DNA of 64,000 bases from Bacillota bacterium (GCA_017861315.1 JAGFXP010000002.1:37177-101176), one strand, 5' to 3'; positions 9,452 through 18,832 are shown, numbered from the stretch's first letter. Translations and numbers: made by a program. The notes: generated by a model from the sequence alone, not told the origin.

Positions 9452-9690
9452 AAAAAAAGCCCCGGATCCCAAAAGGGACCGAGGCTATGTCGGCGGTACC
9501 ACCCTGCTTAATATATGCACTCATGCACATATTCACTCAAATTGATAACGGTCAATGCCGCTGCATCCTACTGCTACTTCGGTACAGTTCTCCAAGGAAG
9601 GTTCGATATGCTCTTGATGGGAATGTTTCACCAGGCGATTCCCTCTCTGCAAAAAGATAAATACCTACTAACCCTTTTCGTCGAATTTAG
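9452..9690 (-). ncRNA. T-box leader, proline-specific, upstream of proS
   Basis: Minus-strand T-box: AGAGAG and GGTGAAA motifs of stem I, specifier region GAA-CCT (CCU, Pro; complement of 9599-9601), T-box GGTGGTACCGC (complement of 9493-9503), and terminator AGCCCCGG / CCGAGGCT (9459-9486) with a T-run. The specifier agrees with proS. Together with proB this gives two Pro T-boxes using different codons (CCA and CCU). Confidence 0.93.
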
Positions 9691-9726
9691 TATTATCATA
9701 AATTAATTGCTTGAGATTGTCAACAA

Positions 9727-12102
9727 TTAATTTAATTCAAAAAATTCGTTTGCAATGTTGACGGATTCCTTAGCGTCCCTGCCGTAAAAATCCGCACCTA
9801 TGGATTCCGCATAGCTTTCATTGAGCACTGCGCCTCCAACCATTACCCTGCATCCGGGACAGTGCTCCTTAAGGTGGGCTATGGTTTCCTCCATGTTGCA
9901 GACCGTGGTGGTCATGAGTGCGCTGAGCCCCACAAGCCTTACATCCTTTTCCAGCACCGCACCGAGTATGGCCTCCTTAGGCACGTCCTTGCCAAGGTCT
10001 ATGACTTCGAAGCCGTAGCTCTCGAGGAGCACCTTGACTATGTTCTTTCCTATGTCGTGCACATCCCCTTTTACTGTTGCCAGCACGATCCTGCCCTTGT
10101 TCACCTCCTCAGATGAAGTTGCCGCGATCTTTTCCTTTATGGCCGTGAATGCGTTTCTCACTGTCTCTGCAGACTGGATGAGCTGCGGCAGGAATATATC
10201 GCCCTTCTCATACTTGTCGCCTACCAAATCAAGAGCCGGGATAATATATCCGTTTATGACTTCAAGAGGCTCTGAATTTTCAAGGAGCTTGACCGTTGCG
10301 CCCAGCGCTTCTTCCTTGAGGCCCTTTTCTATGATCTCTGCAAGCCCGTGGACGCCCGGTCCGCTTTTCTTCAGAGCCTCGCCCTCGGTGTTCTTGTAAA
10401 TTTCAACATATTTTTCACAGTTTTCATCCTGGAACCAGAGGACCTTGAATGCGTTTATGACATCCAGCATACCCTTGTCGAGGGGATTTATGATAGGCAG
10501 ATCAAGACCCGCAGTGAGGGCTGCAGTCAGGAATGTCCTGTTGAGCAGCCCCCTGTTCGGAAGACCGAAGGACACATTTGAAACTCCCAGAACCGTCTTG
10601 ACTCCAAGCTTCTCCTTGACCATCTCCAGCGCTTTCAGTGTCTCCCTGACTTCCTTCTGCTGGGCAGCCGCGGTTAGAGTAAGGCAGTCGATGTATACAT
10701 CGCTTCTGTCTATGCCGTAGCTTTCCGCCTTTTTCACAATCTTCCCGGCTATCTCGCATCTTCCCTCTGCGGTTGCAGGAATGCCTTTGGAATCAAGGGT
10801 CAGCCCCACCACCGCTGCGCCGTATTTCTTTATTAGAGGGAGGACCCTGTCCAGGATCTCGTCTTCCCCGTTCACTGAATTGACTATCGCTTTTCCGTTG
10901 TAAATCCTGAGGGCCTTTTCAATGACCCCAGGATTGTTCGAGTCGATCTGCAGTGGTACGTCGATTATGGACTGAAGCTCCTCTATTACCTTGACCATCA
11001 TCTCTTCCTCGTCAATCTCAGGGAGCCCCACATTGACATCAAGTATATCCGCACCCGCTTCAACCTGGGCTATGGCTTCCCTCATTATATAGTCCAGGTC
11101 GCCCTTCTTGAGCGCTTCCTTGAAAAGCTTCTTTCCTGTAGGGTTTATCCTCTCACCGATGATCCTCACTTCATCTATTTTCACAACCTTAGTAGGCGTG
11201 CAAACGCTGCTGCCCATTTTCTTTTCAAGCGTCCTTGCCTCCATTGTCCCGAGAGTTTCAGCGAGAAGCCTGATGTGCCTGTCCGTGGTTCCGCAGCAGC
11301 CGCCCAGCACCCTGGCTCCCTTTTCAGCAAATCCCCTCATGCACTCTGCAAACTCTTCAGGCGTTACCCTGTACTCCGTCTTTCCGTTCACTACAACAGG
11401 TATCCCTGCATTGGGCTGCACCATGACAGGAACGTCGGAAAGCTCGAGTATCCTGTCAATAAGAGGCTTCATCTCTATCGGACCCAGTGAGCAGTTGACT
11501 CCCAGTGCGTCAACTCCCAACCCTCTTGCGGTGATCACCATCGCTTCGGCGCTGCAGCCTGTGAAGGTTCTTCCGCTCTCTTCAAAGCTCATGGTGAAGA
11601 ATACAGGCAGGTCGGAATTCTCTTTTGCGGCCAGTATAGCCGCCTTTGACTCGTAAAGGTCGGTCATGGTTTCTATGAGGATGAGGTCTGCTCCGCTCTT
11701 TACCCCCTGGACAACCTGCCTCCTGAATATATCATACGCATTCTCAAAGCTCAGTGTTCCCATAGGCTTAAGCAGCTCTCCTATCGGCCCTATGTCAAGC
11801 GCAACATGGCCATCCCCGGCTCCGATGGCCTCCCTGGCATTGGCAACCGCCGCATCCACCGCTTCTTCCACCGTAACGCCTGAGTTCTTAAGCTTCAGTT
11901 CGTTTGCCCCGAAGGTATTTGTTGTTACGACCGTCGCGCCTGCATCAAGATATTTCTTGTGGATATCTATTATCACATCCCTGTTCCTGATGTTCAGGAC
12001 CTCAGGCAGTTCGCCGGCTTTGAGGCCGGTGTCCTGAAGCATAGTCCCCATGGCTCCGTCAAATATGATAAATCCGTTCTTCAATCTTTCCCTAAGTTCC
12101 AT
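9727..12102 (-). CDS. metH: cobalamin-dependent methionine synthase lacking the activation domain
   Basis: Transfers a methyl group from methyl-tetrahydrofolate to homocysteine. The 791 residues contain three of the four MetH modules: a homocysteine-binding domain (about 1-295, zinc ligands GVNC near 200 and GGCCGTTD near 268), a pterin-binding domain (about 310-570, with GERINPTGKK at its start), and B12 cap plus binding domains (about 580-791, DVHDIGK near 679). The C-terminal AdoMet reactivation module is missing; the gene just upstream appears to supply it in trans. Last gene of the SAM-riboswitch operon, one base after its neighbour. Confidence 0.95.
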   Translation of the reverse strand: MELRERLKNGFIIFDGAMGTMLQDTGLKAGELPEVLNIRNRDVIIDIHKKYLDAGATVVTTNTFGANELKLKNSGVTVEEAVDAAVANAREAIGAGDGHVALDIGPIGELLKPMGTLSFENAYDIFRRQVVQGVKSGADLILIETMTDLYESKAAILAAKENSDLPVFFTMSFEESGRTFTGCSAEAMVITARGLGVDALGVNCSLGPIEMKPLIDRILELSDVPVMVQPNAGIPVVVNGKTEYRVTPEEFAECMRGFAEKGARVLGGCCGTTDRHIRLLAETLGTMEARTLEKKMGSSVCTPTKVVKIDEVRIIGERINPTGKKLFKEALKKGDLDYIMREAIAQVEAGADILDVNVGLPEIDEEEMMVKVIEELQSIIDVPLQIDSNNPGVIEKALRIYNGKAIVNSVNGEDEILDRVLPLIKKYGAAVVGLTLDSKGIPATAEGRCEIAGKIVKKAESYGIDRSDVYIDCLTLTAAAQQKEVRETLKALEMVKEKLGVKTVLGVSNVSFGLPNRGLLNRTFLTAALTAGLDLPIINPLDKGMLDVINAFKVLWFQDENCEKYVEIYKNTEGEALKKSGPGVHGLAEIIEKGLKEEALGATVKLLENSEPLEVINGYIIPALDLVGDKYEKGDIFLPQLIQSAETVRNAFTAIKEKIAATSSEEVNKGRIVLATVKGDVHDIGKNIVKVLLESYGFEVIDLGKDVPKEAILGAVLEKDVRLVGLSALMTTTVCNMEETIAHLKEHCPGCRVMVGGAVLNESYAESIGADFYGRDAKESVNIANEFFELN

Positions 12103-12103
12103 T

Positions 12104-12766
12104 TCAATCCTCCATCTTTTTGTATGCGCATTCTCTGGTTTTTCCGCACGCTGCGCATCCGCTTTTTCTGCCGCAGTTTTCGGCAGCGATTCCCATGACC
12201 GCCGTCACTGATTTCCTCGGCAGGAGTATGTTTGTTGATGAGGCGGTAAGGCCTATCCTCCTGCCTGCATCCAGCACCTCCAGGAACCGCTTCTGGATCC
12301 CTATCGGCAGGTCGCCGTAGCCCGGACTGAACCTGGATGTAAGATGCTCCCCTTCAGCCAGGTCCTCCTTCTCTATATCTTCACAAATCCTGTCGCATAC
12401 AGCTTCAATTAAAGCAGTCGCGCAGGCATCCAGAACGAGCGCCTTGGTCAGGTCCGCCTTTTCATAATACCTTATCTTCTTGTCGACTTCGCTCCCCAGG
12501 GTTGCAGCCATGAGTACGCATGAACCCGAGGCGCTCAGGTGCTTTAGGATCGCTTGCCCCGGCAGCTCGAACAGCCCGTTCTCCAGCGAAACCGATCTAT
12601 CCCGGTCAGTTATGCCGAAAGTCCTGCAGATGTATTTCGGTGCAGCAATACCCTTAAGCTCCTCCATGCATTCGCAGACAAGCCGCTCCAGCCTTTCGCC
12701 GACCGCCTGGTTCCTGTGGCCCAGGTATCTCAGGACTTCCTTCCTGTCTATCTCAACATTTTCCAT
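12104..12766 (-). CDS. methionine synthase reactivation-domain protein
   Basis: A 220-residue stand-alone homologue of the MetH C-terminal activation domain, which uses AdoMet and an electron donor to rescue oxidised cobalamin. The recognisable stretch is SRFSPGYGDLPI (near 143) followed by GLTASSTNILLPRKSV (near 173), the counterpart of the RxxPGY AdoMet site. The C-terminus adds a cysteine cluster (CGRKSGCAACGKTREC, about 197-212) that could hold zinc or an Fe-S centre; this is inference. It lies between metF and metH with 1-3 bases spacing, so it should act on the adjacent truncated MetH. Confidence 0.88.
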   Translation of the reverse strand: MENVEIDRKEVLRYLGHRNQAVGERLERLVCECMEELKGIAAPKYICRTFGITDRDRSVSLENGLFELPGQAILKHLSASGSCVLMAATLGSEVDKKIRYYEKADLTKALVLDACATALIEAVCDRICEDIEKEDLAEGEHLTSRFSPGYGDLPIGIQKRFLEVLDAGRRIGLTASSTNILLPRKSVTAVMGIAAENCGRKSGCAACGKTRECAYKKMED

Positions 12767-12769
12767 AAA

Positions 12770-13651
12770 CTATACCGCCTCGTTAAGCGCCGTTCTTATG
12801 GAGCCTATGTTCTCCGTGATCTTCTTGGCGACGTAAGGATTGTTCATTGTGTAGAGGTGCACGCCTGGGGCTCCTGAGGATATCAGGTCAACTATCTGGT
12901 CAAGGGCAAACGCTATCCCAGCCTCCCTGAGTGCAACCGGGTCGTGTTCGTACCTGTCCATGATCCTGAGGAATTTTTTTGGGATGGCTGTCCCGCACAT
13001 ATTTATTGTCCTCTCGATCTGCTTCTTGTTTGTTACAGGCATGATTCCGGCCTGTATTGGGATGTTTATGTTTTTCTGCTTTGCTTTGTTGACGTACTCG
13101 TAGTAGTGGTTGTTGTCGAAGAAGAGCTGCGTTGTGAAGTGCTCAGCGCCGGCGTCGGCCTTCAGCTTAAGGATCTCCATCTCATGCTTCATGTCCTTGT
13201 TTTCGGTATGGCCTTCAGGGTAGCAGGCGGCCGAGATTCCCATTCCGCTGGTATGCTTCAGGTAGCCGATGAGCTCGTTTGCATATTTGAAATCTCCCGG
13301 GGTGAACTGATTCACCGGAACGTCGCCTCTTAGCGCAAGCACATTCTCTACTCCGTTTTCCCTAAGACCCTTCACTATTGTGTCTATGGTCTCCATCGTA
13401 GAGCTTATGCATGTAAGGTGCGCCAGGGATTCGATGCCGTACTTGTTTTTCACCAGGGATGCAAGCTCTGTTGTCCTGTCGTTTGACAGGTTTCCGCCTG
13501 CACCGTAGGTTACGCTTATGTAGTCGGGTGCCAGCGAGCTCAGCTCGTCTATGGTGTCAAAAACGGTCTTTATTGGCGACGTCAGTTTTGGCGGGAATAT
13601 TTCAAACGAGTATACGACTTTTTTCTCTTTAAACAATTTGCCTATTTTCAT
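12770..13651 (-). CDS. metF: 5,10-methylenetetrahydrofolate reductase
   Basis: Reduces methylene-THF to methyl-THF, the methyl donor for the MetH encoded two genes downstream. The 293 residues form a TIM barrel with the family signatures YSFEIFPPK (near 17), SVTYGAGG (near 48) and FTTQLFFDN (near 170). The ATG at 13651 follows AAGGAG by eight bases; a TTG two codons further upstream is disfavoured. No zinc-type MetV gene is adjacent. First gene of the S-box operon, so transcription should fall when SAM is abundant. Confidence 0.95.
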   Translation of the reverse strand: MKIGKLFKEKKVVYSFEIFPPKLTSPIKTVFDTIDELSSLAPDYISVTYGAGGNLSNDRTTELASLVKNKYGIESLAHLTCISSTMETIDTIVKGLRENGVENVLALRGDVPVNQFTPGDFKYANELIGYLKHTSGMGISAACYPEGHTENKDMKHEMEILKLKADAGAEHFTTQLFFDNNHYYEYVNKAKQKNINIPIQAGIMPVTNKKQIERTINMCGTAIPKKFLRIMDRYEHDPVALREAGIAFALDQIVDLISSGAPGVHLYTMNNPYVAKKITENIGSIRTALNEAV

Positions 13652-13681
13652 ATTCAATTCTCCTTTAAAAGTTATATTTAA

Positions 13682-13845
13682 AACAAAAAACTCTCCGCCG
13701 GCAATGACGAAGAGAATAAAAAAAGCAAGTATTACACTTATCTCTCAGCATCGCTGCAGGATTTAGCACCATGTATGCAAATGAAACATACTGGTTGCCG
13801 GGTTTCATAGGGCCAGTCCCTCCACCTCTCTAGATAAGAACGCGA
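13682..13845 (-). ncRNA. SAM-I riboswitch (S-box) with terminator, upstream of metF
   Basis: The minus strand shows the SAM-I core: AGAGAGGTGGAGGGACTGGC, then CCTATGAAACCCGGCAACC, closed by P1 arms CTTATC / GATAAG. A 9-bp terminator stem, CTCTTCGTC / GGCGGAGAG, followed by TTTTTTGTTTT, lies at 13684-13714. SAM binding should favour the terminator and turn off metF, the reactivation protein and metH. Confidence 0.95.
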
Positions 13846-13858
13846 TATTAAATTATAA

Positions 13859-13887
13859 AATATATTATACTAAAACATTTATGTCAA
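13859..13887 (-). promoter_or_regulatory. sigma-A promoter of the metF operon
   Basis: On the minus strand: TTGACA (complement of 13882-13887), 17-base spacer, TATATT (complement of 13859-13864), directly ahead of the S-box. Confidence 0.65.
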
Positions 13888-13959
13888 AGCAATGTTTTTT
13901 TTAAGACGAATTATATTATAATAGAATAAAGCTATTCAATATAATTGGGGAGGTATGTC

Positions 13960-14889
13960 ATGATAAACACTGAAAAAAATTTGAGAGTTGCAGTAGTACA
14001 GGCTGCACCTGTGATCATGGATCTTGAGGCCACTTTGGAAAAGACGCTGGACCTCATAAAGGAAGCTGCCGCAAAGGGAGCAAAGCTCGTTGTATTCCCT
14101 GAGTCATTCATCCCTGCATATCCGAGAGGCTTCTCCTTCGGCTTCGTGATAGGAAGCCGAACAATGGAAGGAAGGGAGGACTGGAAAAGATATTACGACA
14201 ATTCTGTAGCCGTTCCGGGCCCAGTCACGGACATCCTTGGAAATGCGGCAAAGGATGCCGGCATATACCTCTCCATCGGTGTCACCGAAAAGGACGGCGA
14301 CGGGAGGACTGCATCCCTTTACTGCACGAACCTTTTCTTCGGGCCTGACGGAAAATTCCTGGGCAAGCACAGGAAGCTCAAGCCTACCGGATCAGAACGC
14401 TACATATGGGGCGAGGATGACGGGAGCACCCTTACAGTCATAGATACCCCTTACGGCAGGATGGGCTCCCTGATCTGCTGGGAGAACTACATGCCGCTGG
14501 CAAGGGTCGCCCTCTATATGAAAGGCGTGACAATCTATATTGCCCCTACCGCAGACTCAAGGGATGAGTGGCAGAACACAGTGAAGCACATCGCCCTTGA
14601 GGGAAGATGCTTCGTCATAGGCTGCAACCAGTATGTGGAGAAAAGCATGAACCCTTCCGACATGAACAGCTACCATGAGCTGGACAGCCAGCCGGAGATC
14701 ATGTGCCCCGGCGGAAGCTGTGTGGTCAGCCCTTACGGAAAATACCTTGCAGGCCCTGTATTCAACACTGAGGATATCCTCATAGCCGACCTGGATCTGG
14801 ACCAGGCAATATCGAGCAGGATGGACTTCGATCCCGTTGGACACTACTCAAGGCCCGACATCTTCGAACTTATAGTTCACGAAAAATAG
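13960..14889 (+). CDS. nitrilase-type carbon-nitrogen hydrolase
   Basis: A 309-residue member of the nitrilase superfamily, probably a true nitrilase (nitrile to acid plus ammonia). The Glu-Lys-Cys triad is visible: VVFPESFIPAYPRG, KHRKLKPTGSE and LICWENYMPL. The CWENxMP context is typical of aliphatic/aromatic nitrilases rather than amidases or beta-ureidopropionases. The ATG at 13960 follows GGGGAGG by six bases; an upstream in-frame TTG lies inside that ribosome binding site. A plausible -10 (TATAAT, 13917-13922) precedes it. Monocistronic, ending at a strong bidirectional terminator. Natural substrate not evident. Confidence 0.88.
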   Translation: MINTEKNLRVAVVQAAPVIMDLEATLEKTLDLIKEAAAKGAKLVVFPESFIPAYPRGFSFGFVIGSRTMEGREDWKRYYDNSVAVPGPVTDILGNAAKDAGIYLSIGVTEKDGDGRTASLYCTNLFFGPDGKFLGKHRKLKPTGSERYIWGEDDGSTLTVIDTPYGRMGSLICWENYMPLARVALYMKGVTIYIAPTADSRDEWQNTVKHIALEGRCFVIGCNQYVEKSMNPSDMNSYHELDSQPEIMCPGGSCVVSPYGKYLAGPVFNTEDILIADLDLDQAISSRMDFDPVGHYSRPDIFELIVHEK

Positions 14890-14891
14890 GC

Positions 14892-14923
14892 AAAAAAAGT
14901 GTGGAGCGATCCACACTTTTTTT
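14892..14923. terminator. bidirectional terminator between nitrilase and mscL
   Basis: Perfect stem with AAAAAAAGTGTGGA / TCCACACTTTTTTT arms and a four-base loop, T-tract on both strands. Confidence 0.9.
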
Positions 14924-14939
14924 ACTGCCTGCATTTCCC

Positions 14940-15374
14940 TTAATCTTCGAGCATAGAAGTGCAGTTAGGACACCTGGTCGCTTCAAGCGGAATTTCGCTT
15001 AAGCAGTACCTGCATTTCTTCGTTGTAGGCTCAGCAGCTTCCTCTTTTTTCTTGAAACGGTTGAGCTGTTTTACAACTATGAATATGGATAATGCGATGA
15101 TCAGGAAATCTATGATGTTGTTAATGAAGAGACCATAATTCAGCGTGGCTACGCCTGCGGCCTTCGCCTCCTCAATAGTCTTGAAAGCGCCATCCCCCAG
15201 GGTTATAAACCGGTTTGAAAAGTCAACATTGCCCAGGATCATTCCAACAAGAGGCATGATGATGTCGCTCACCAGCGATGATATGATTTTGCCAAATGCT
15301 CCGCCTATGATGATACCGACTGCCAGGTCTATCATGTTGCCTTTCACAGCAAATTCTTTGAATTCTTTCCACAT
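14940..15374 (-). CDS. mscL: large-conductance mechanosensitive channel with C-terminal zinc ribbon
   Basis: An inner-membrane osmotic release valve. Residues 1-115 are ordinary Msc[35 protein letters not shown] is the first transmembrane helix, and [25 protein letters not shown] the second. The C-terminal helix is followed by an extra module, [18 protein letters not shown], two CxxC pairs that form a short zinc ribbon. Total 144 residues. The start MWKEF follows a GGGGGGG tract; a longer reading to 15431 would include hydrophobic non-family sequence. A TATAAT element lies upstream. The ribbon's function is unknown. Confidence 0.93.
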   Translation of the reverse strand: MWKEFKEFAVKGNMIDLAVGIIIGGAFGKIISSLVSDIIMPLVGMILGNVDFSNRFITLGDGAFKTIEEAKAAGVATLNYGLFINNIIDFLIIALSIFIVVKQLNRFKKKEEAAEPTTKKCRYCLSEIPLEATRCPNCTSMLED

Positions 15375-15431
15375 AAAGATACCCCCCCCTTTTGTAATTG
15401 TTAGTATGATTATAGCATATATCCAGGGCAT

Positions 15432-15465
15432 AAAAAATGCCTCCCTGTCAGGAAAGGCATTTTCT
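15432..15465 (-). terminator. ptb operon terminator
   Basis: AAAATGCCTT / AGGCATTTTT inverted repeat followed by T on the minus strand; closes the ior-buk-ptb transcript. Confidence 0.85.
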
Positions 15466-15502
15466 ACGTGTGTACTATGAGGGTATTTTATTTGGGTTTA
15501 AA

Positions 15503-16405
15503 CTAGGATGCTGCTGCTGATATTACAAGGGATAAATATTTTTCCTCTGAGGAAGATCCTCTTGAGGTGAGAACTATAGGAACCTTAGCTCCTACAATGA
15601 AGCCTGCCATCTTTGCGCCTGCGGAATATACCAGGCATTTGCCGAGTATATTTCCAGCAGTGATGTTTGGAACTATCAGTATGTCCGGATCCCCGGCAAC
15701 AGGGCTTACAAAGCCTTTTATTTCGCCGGATTCCTTATTCATCGCTATGTCGTAGGATATAGGCCCTTCGACAATGCAGCCCGTTATTTCGCCGTTCTGG
15801 TTCATTTCCTTTAGCTTGCCCGCATCTACCGACTCAGGCATCTTCGGATTGACAGTCTCCACGGCTGCAAGCACTCCTACCTTGGGATTTTCGTATCCCA
15901 GGGAATGCAGCACTCCAACGGCGTTTTCAATTATCTTTTTCTTCTGCTCCAGGTCAGGATACATCATCATTCCGCCGTCTGTAGTTATCAGAAGCTTGTG
16001 ATAGGATGGAACCTCCTGTATGCTTACATGGGACATGACCTTCCCTGTCCTCAGGCCTTTTTCCTTGTCGACAACAGCCCTTAAAAGGTCTGCAGTCTGG
16101 AGTTTGCCTTTCATTATGAAGTCTACCTGGCCGTTTCTAGCCAGCTCCACAGCCTTAGCTGCAGCTTCATTGTCGTCAGCTGCTTCTATTATAGAATCGT
16201 CGCTTACTGTTTTTCCAAGCTTTGCTGCGATTTCCTTGATTTTTTCCTTGTAGCCTATAAATACAGGTTCTACTATGTTGTTTTCCGCTGCATGGAATAC
16301 TGCTTCCAGCGCATGCTCGTCATGAGCAGCCGCGACAGCAACTTTCTTCCTGCCTTCGAAACTCTGGACCTTTTTAATAAGCTCGTCAAAATTTTTGATA
16401 ACCAT
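15503..16405 (-). CDS. ptb: phosphate butyryltransferase
   Basis: Exchanges acyl-CoA for acyl phosphate. The 300 residues belong to the phosphate acetyl/butyryltransferase family, with the short Ptb-type architecture (AAAHDEHALEAV near the start, FIMKGKLQTADLLRAVV near 95, NITAGNILGKCLVY near 250). Last gene of the operon behind the sigma-54 promoter; with the butyrate kinase encoded three genes upstream it would turn the acyl-CoA made by IorAB into acid plus ATP. The chain length or aromatic preference cannot be told from sequence. Confidence 0.93.
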   Translation of the reverse strand: MVIKNFDELIKKVQSFEGRKKVAVAAAHDEHALEAVFHAAENNIVEPVFIGYKEKIKEIAAKLGKTVSDDSIIEAADDNEAAAKAVELARNGQVDFIMKGKLQTADLLRAVVDKEKGLRTGKVMSHVSIQEVPSYHKLLITTDGGMMMYPDLEQKKKIIENAVGVLHSLGYENPKVGVLAAVETVNPKMPESVDAGKLKEMNQNGEITGCIVEGPISYDIAMNKESGEIKGFVSPVAGDPDILIVPNITAGNILGKCLVYSAGAKMAGFIVGAKVPIVLTSRGSSSEEKYLSLVISAAAS

Positions 16406-16421
16406 TAGGAAGCCCCCTTGA

Positions 16422-16994
16422 TTAATTTATTGCGTCCATTCCTGCCTTGAGCGCTTTTATGTTAAGCTCAACGAAAGCTGGTTTTACGTTGTTTCTTATG
16501 ATCTTTTCCCAGTCGATTTCTGTAAGCTTCATAGCCTTTATCAGTGCGCCAAGAAGAACGATGTTCATAGTCTTTGGGTTTCCGATTTCTTTTGCGATTT
16601 CAGCAGCGTTTATTACAGTTGTGTGTGCGCTTGCTTTCAGAGTGTCAAGTATTCCTTCAGGATAGTCAACCTTCCCCGAGAGGATAGGAGCTGACGGGAT
16701 CTTGTAGTCGTTAACGACAACCTTTCCTTCCGGCTTGAGGTATTCCAGCATTCTAAGAGCTTCCATCATTTCAAAGGAAACCAGTATGTCCGCTCCTCCG
16801 ATTTCTATAACCGGCGACTGAACTTTCTCTCCGTATCTTACCTGGGAGGAAACCGATCCTCCTCTCTGGGACATGCCGTGGATCTCGCTCATTTTTACAT
16901 CGTAGCCTGCTTCCATAAGGCCTGTAGTTAAAAGTTTACTAGCCAGAATAGTACCCTGTCCGCCTACTCCAACCAACATTATGCTTTTTGTCAT
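16422..16994 (-). CDS. iorB: indolepyruvate ferredoxin oxidoreductase, beta subunit
   Basis: Small subunit of the enzyme that oxidatively decarboxylates aryl or branched 2-oxo acids to acyl-CoA with ferredoxin as electron acceptor. The 190 residues are the gamma-type domain of the 2-oxoacid oxidoreductases: VGVGGQGTILASKLL at the N-terminus, EIHGMSQRGGSVSSQVRYG near 37. The ATG sits one base after the iorA stop, indicating translational coupling. Oxygen-sensitive, cytosolic. Confidence 0.95.
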   Translation of the reverse strand: MTKSIMLVGVGGQGTILASKLLTTGLMEAGYDVKMSEIHGMSQRGGSVSSQVRYGEKVQSPVIEIGGADILVSFEMMEALRMLEYLKPEGKVVVNDYKIPSAPILSGKVDYPEGILDTLKASAHTTVINAAEIAKEIGNPKTMNIVLLGALIKAMKLTEIDWEKIIRNNVKPAFVELNIKALKAGMDAIN

Positions 16995-16995
16995 A

Positions 16996-18780
16996 TTATT
17001 TTGCCTCCTTTTCGATAGCTTTCACAGGACATACCTGAGCACATACTTCACAACCAACGCAAGTGTTGGCATCTATAACAGCTTTCTTTGTTTCCTTGTT
17101 GAAGGAGATTGCAGGACATCCAACTGTGATGCACTTCTTGCAGCCTATGCATTTTGCTTCATCAACCTTGCACTTGCTAGTGAATACTCCACAGAACTCG
17201 TCCTTGTCTTCCTTAGATAATTTTTTCAGGACGCAAGGCCATCTTGTGATTATAACTGATGACTCGTCCAAATCAAACGCCCAGTCAATAGTCTCTTTTA
17301 CTGCCTTCAGGTCGTTCGGGTTAACCACTCTTACGTTTTTAACGCCGAATGCCTTGACAACTTCCTCGATGTTAACTATCTGGGTTGATTCGCCCTGGAG
17401 CGTGTATCCGCTTCCCGGATTTTCCTGGTGTCCTGTCATTCCTGTAATTCTGTTGTCAAGTATTACGTTTATCGAGTTGCCTTTGTTGTATATTGTGCCG
17501 AGAAGAGAGTTTATGCCTGAGTGGAAGAACGTTGAGTCGCCAAGCACTCCAACAGCTCTCTTAGCGTTGTCTTCCTTCATGTTGAATACCTGCTGAGCTC
17601 CGTGAGCCATGCTCAAGCTTGCTCCCATGCATACCGCTAAATCCATTGCGTTGTATGGAGGTGCAAATCCGAGTGTGTAGCAGCCTATGTCTCCTGATAT
17701 TACAGCGTCTTTTCTCTTTCCTATTTCATAGAAGAATCCTCTGTGCGGGCAGCCTGCGCAGAGTGACGGCGGTCTTGGAACAACCTTGCTCTTGTCGTAT
17801 TCTATAGACTCCAGAGATTTGCCGTATACTGCTTTCCTGATTACGTCGGAAGTCATTTCTCCCATGTAAGGGAATACATCCTTGCCTATGCAGTCGATGC
17901 CGAGCATCTTAAACTCATTTTCTATTATTGGATCGTTTTCTTCGATTACGTAGATCTTGTCAACCTTTGAAGCGAATTCCTTCATCATCTTGTGAGGAAG
18001 CGGATTTGTGAATCCAAGCTTAAGGTATGAAGCGTCTTCTCCGAAAACTTCTTTAGCAAACACATAGCAGCAGCCTGATGTAACTACACCTATTTTTGAA
18101 TCCTTGATTTCCATGAAGTTCAAAGGAGTAGTTTCTGAATACTCAGCAAGCTTAATCATTCTTTCTTCAACTTTGACTCTGAGTTTTCTTGCGTGAGCCG
18201 GAACAGTTACAGTCTTTTCTGCATTTTTCACGTATTCCTTTATGTTCACTTCTTTTCTGTCTTCGCACTCAACTATGCATTTTGAGTGGCAGAGTCTTGT
18301 TGTCACTCTGAAAAGTACAGGAGTGTCGTACTGTTCGCTCACGTCGAAAGCTGTCTTGAGCATGTCCTTTGCTTCCTGGCTGTCAGCCGGCTCGAACATA
18401 GGAATCTTTGCGAACTTTGCATAGTTCCTGTTATCCTGCTCATTCTGTGATGAATGCTGACCTGGTTCATCGGCAGAAACAAGGACAAGTCCTCCGTTAA
18501 CGCCTGTATATGCATTTGTGAAAAGCGGGTCTGCCGCAACATTTACTCCTACGTGTTTCATTGATGATATGGCTCTTGCTCCTGCAAATGAGGCGCCGAT
18601 TACAAATTCCAGTGCAACCTTTTCATTAGTTGCCCATTCAGCTTTGATGTCCTCTTTGTATAGTGCCAGGTTCTCAAGGATTTCCGTGCTAGGTGTGCCC
18701 GGATATGCGGATGCATATCTTACGCCCGCTTCGTAAGCTCCACGAGCTATGGCTTCATTTCCTGTAAGTAATTTTTTCAT
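16996..18780 (-). CDS. iorA: indolepyruvate ferredoxin oxidoreductase, alpha subunit
   Basis: Catalytic subunit (594 residues) with the pyrimidine-binding domain first (GNEAIARGAYEAGVRYASAYPGTPSTE), the TPP/Mg site in the second half (GDIGCYTLG near 360, GDSTFFHSG near 410), and a C-terminal double [4Fe-4S] ferredoxin domain (CIGCKKC...CP and CVGCEVCAQVCP, about 540-585). The usual role is oxidation of the 2-oxo acids of Phe, Tyr and Trp (some relatives take branched chains), a Stickland oxidative branch. Ferredoxin reduced here can feed the Hnd hydrogenase further along the window. Confidence 0.96.
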   Translation of the reverse strand: MKKLLTGNEAIARGAYEAGVRYASAYPGTPSTEILENLALYKEDIKAEWATNEKVALEFVIGASFAGARAISSMKHVGVNVAADPLFTNAYTGVNGGLVLVSADEPGQHSSQNEQDNRNYAKFAKIPMFEPADSQEAKDMLKTAFDVSEQYDTPVLFRVTTRLCHSKCIVECEDRKEVNIKEYVKNAEKTVTVPAHARKLRVKVEERMIKLAEYSETTPLNFMEIKDSKIGVVTSGCCYVFAKEVFGEDASYLKLGFTNPLPHKMMKEFASKVDKIYVIEENDPIIENEFKMLGIDCIGKDVFPYMGEMTSDVIRKAVYGKSLESIEYDKSKVVPRPPSLCAGCPHRGFFYEIGKRKDAVISGDIGCYTLGFAPPYNAMDLAVCMGASLSMAHGAQQVFNMKEDNAKRAVGVLGDSTFFHSGINSLLGTIYNKGNSINVILDNRITGMTGHQENPGSGYTLQGESTQIVNIEEVVKAFGVKNVRVVNPNDLKAVKETIDWAFDLDESSVIITRWPCVLKKLSKEDKDEFCGVFTSKCKVDEAKCIGCKKCITVGCPAISFNKETKKAVIDANTCVGCEVCAQVCPVKAIEKEAK

Positions 18781-18832
18781 GTTCTTTCCCCTTTTCCATA
18801 TATTTTAATTATTTTCTTTAGCGATATTGAAT

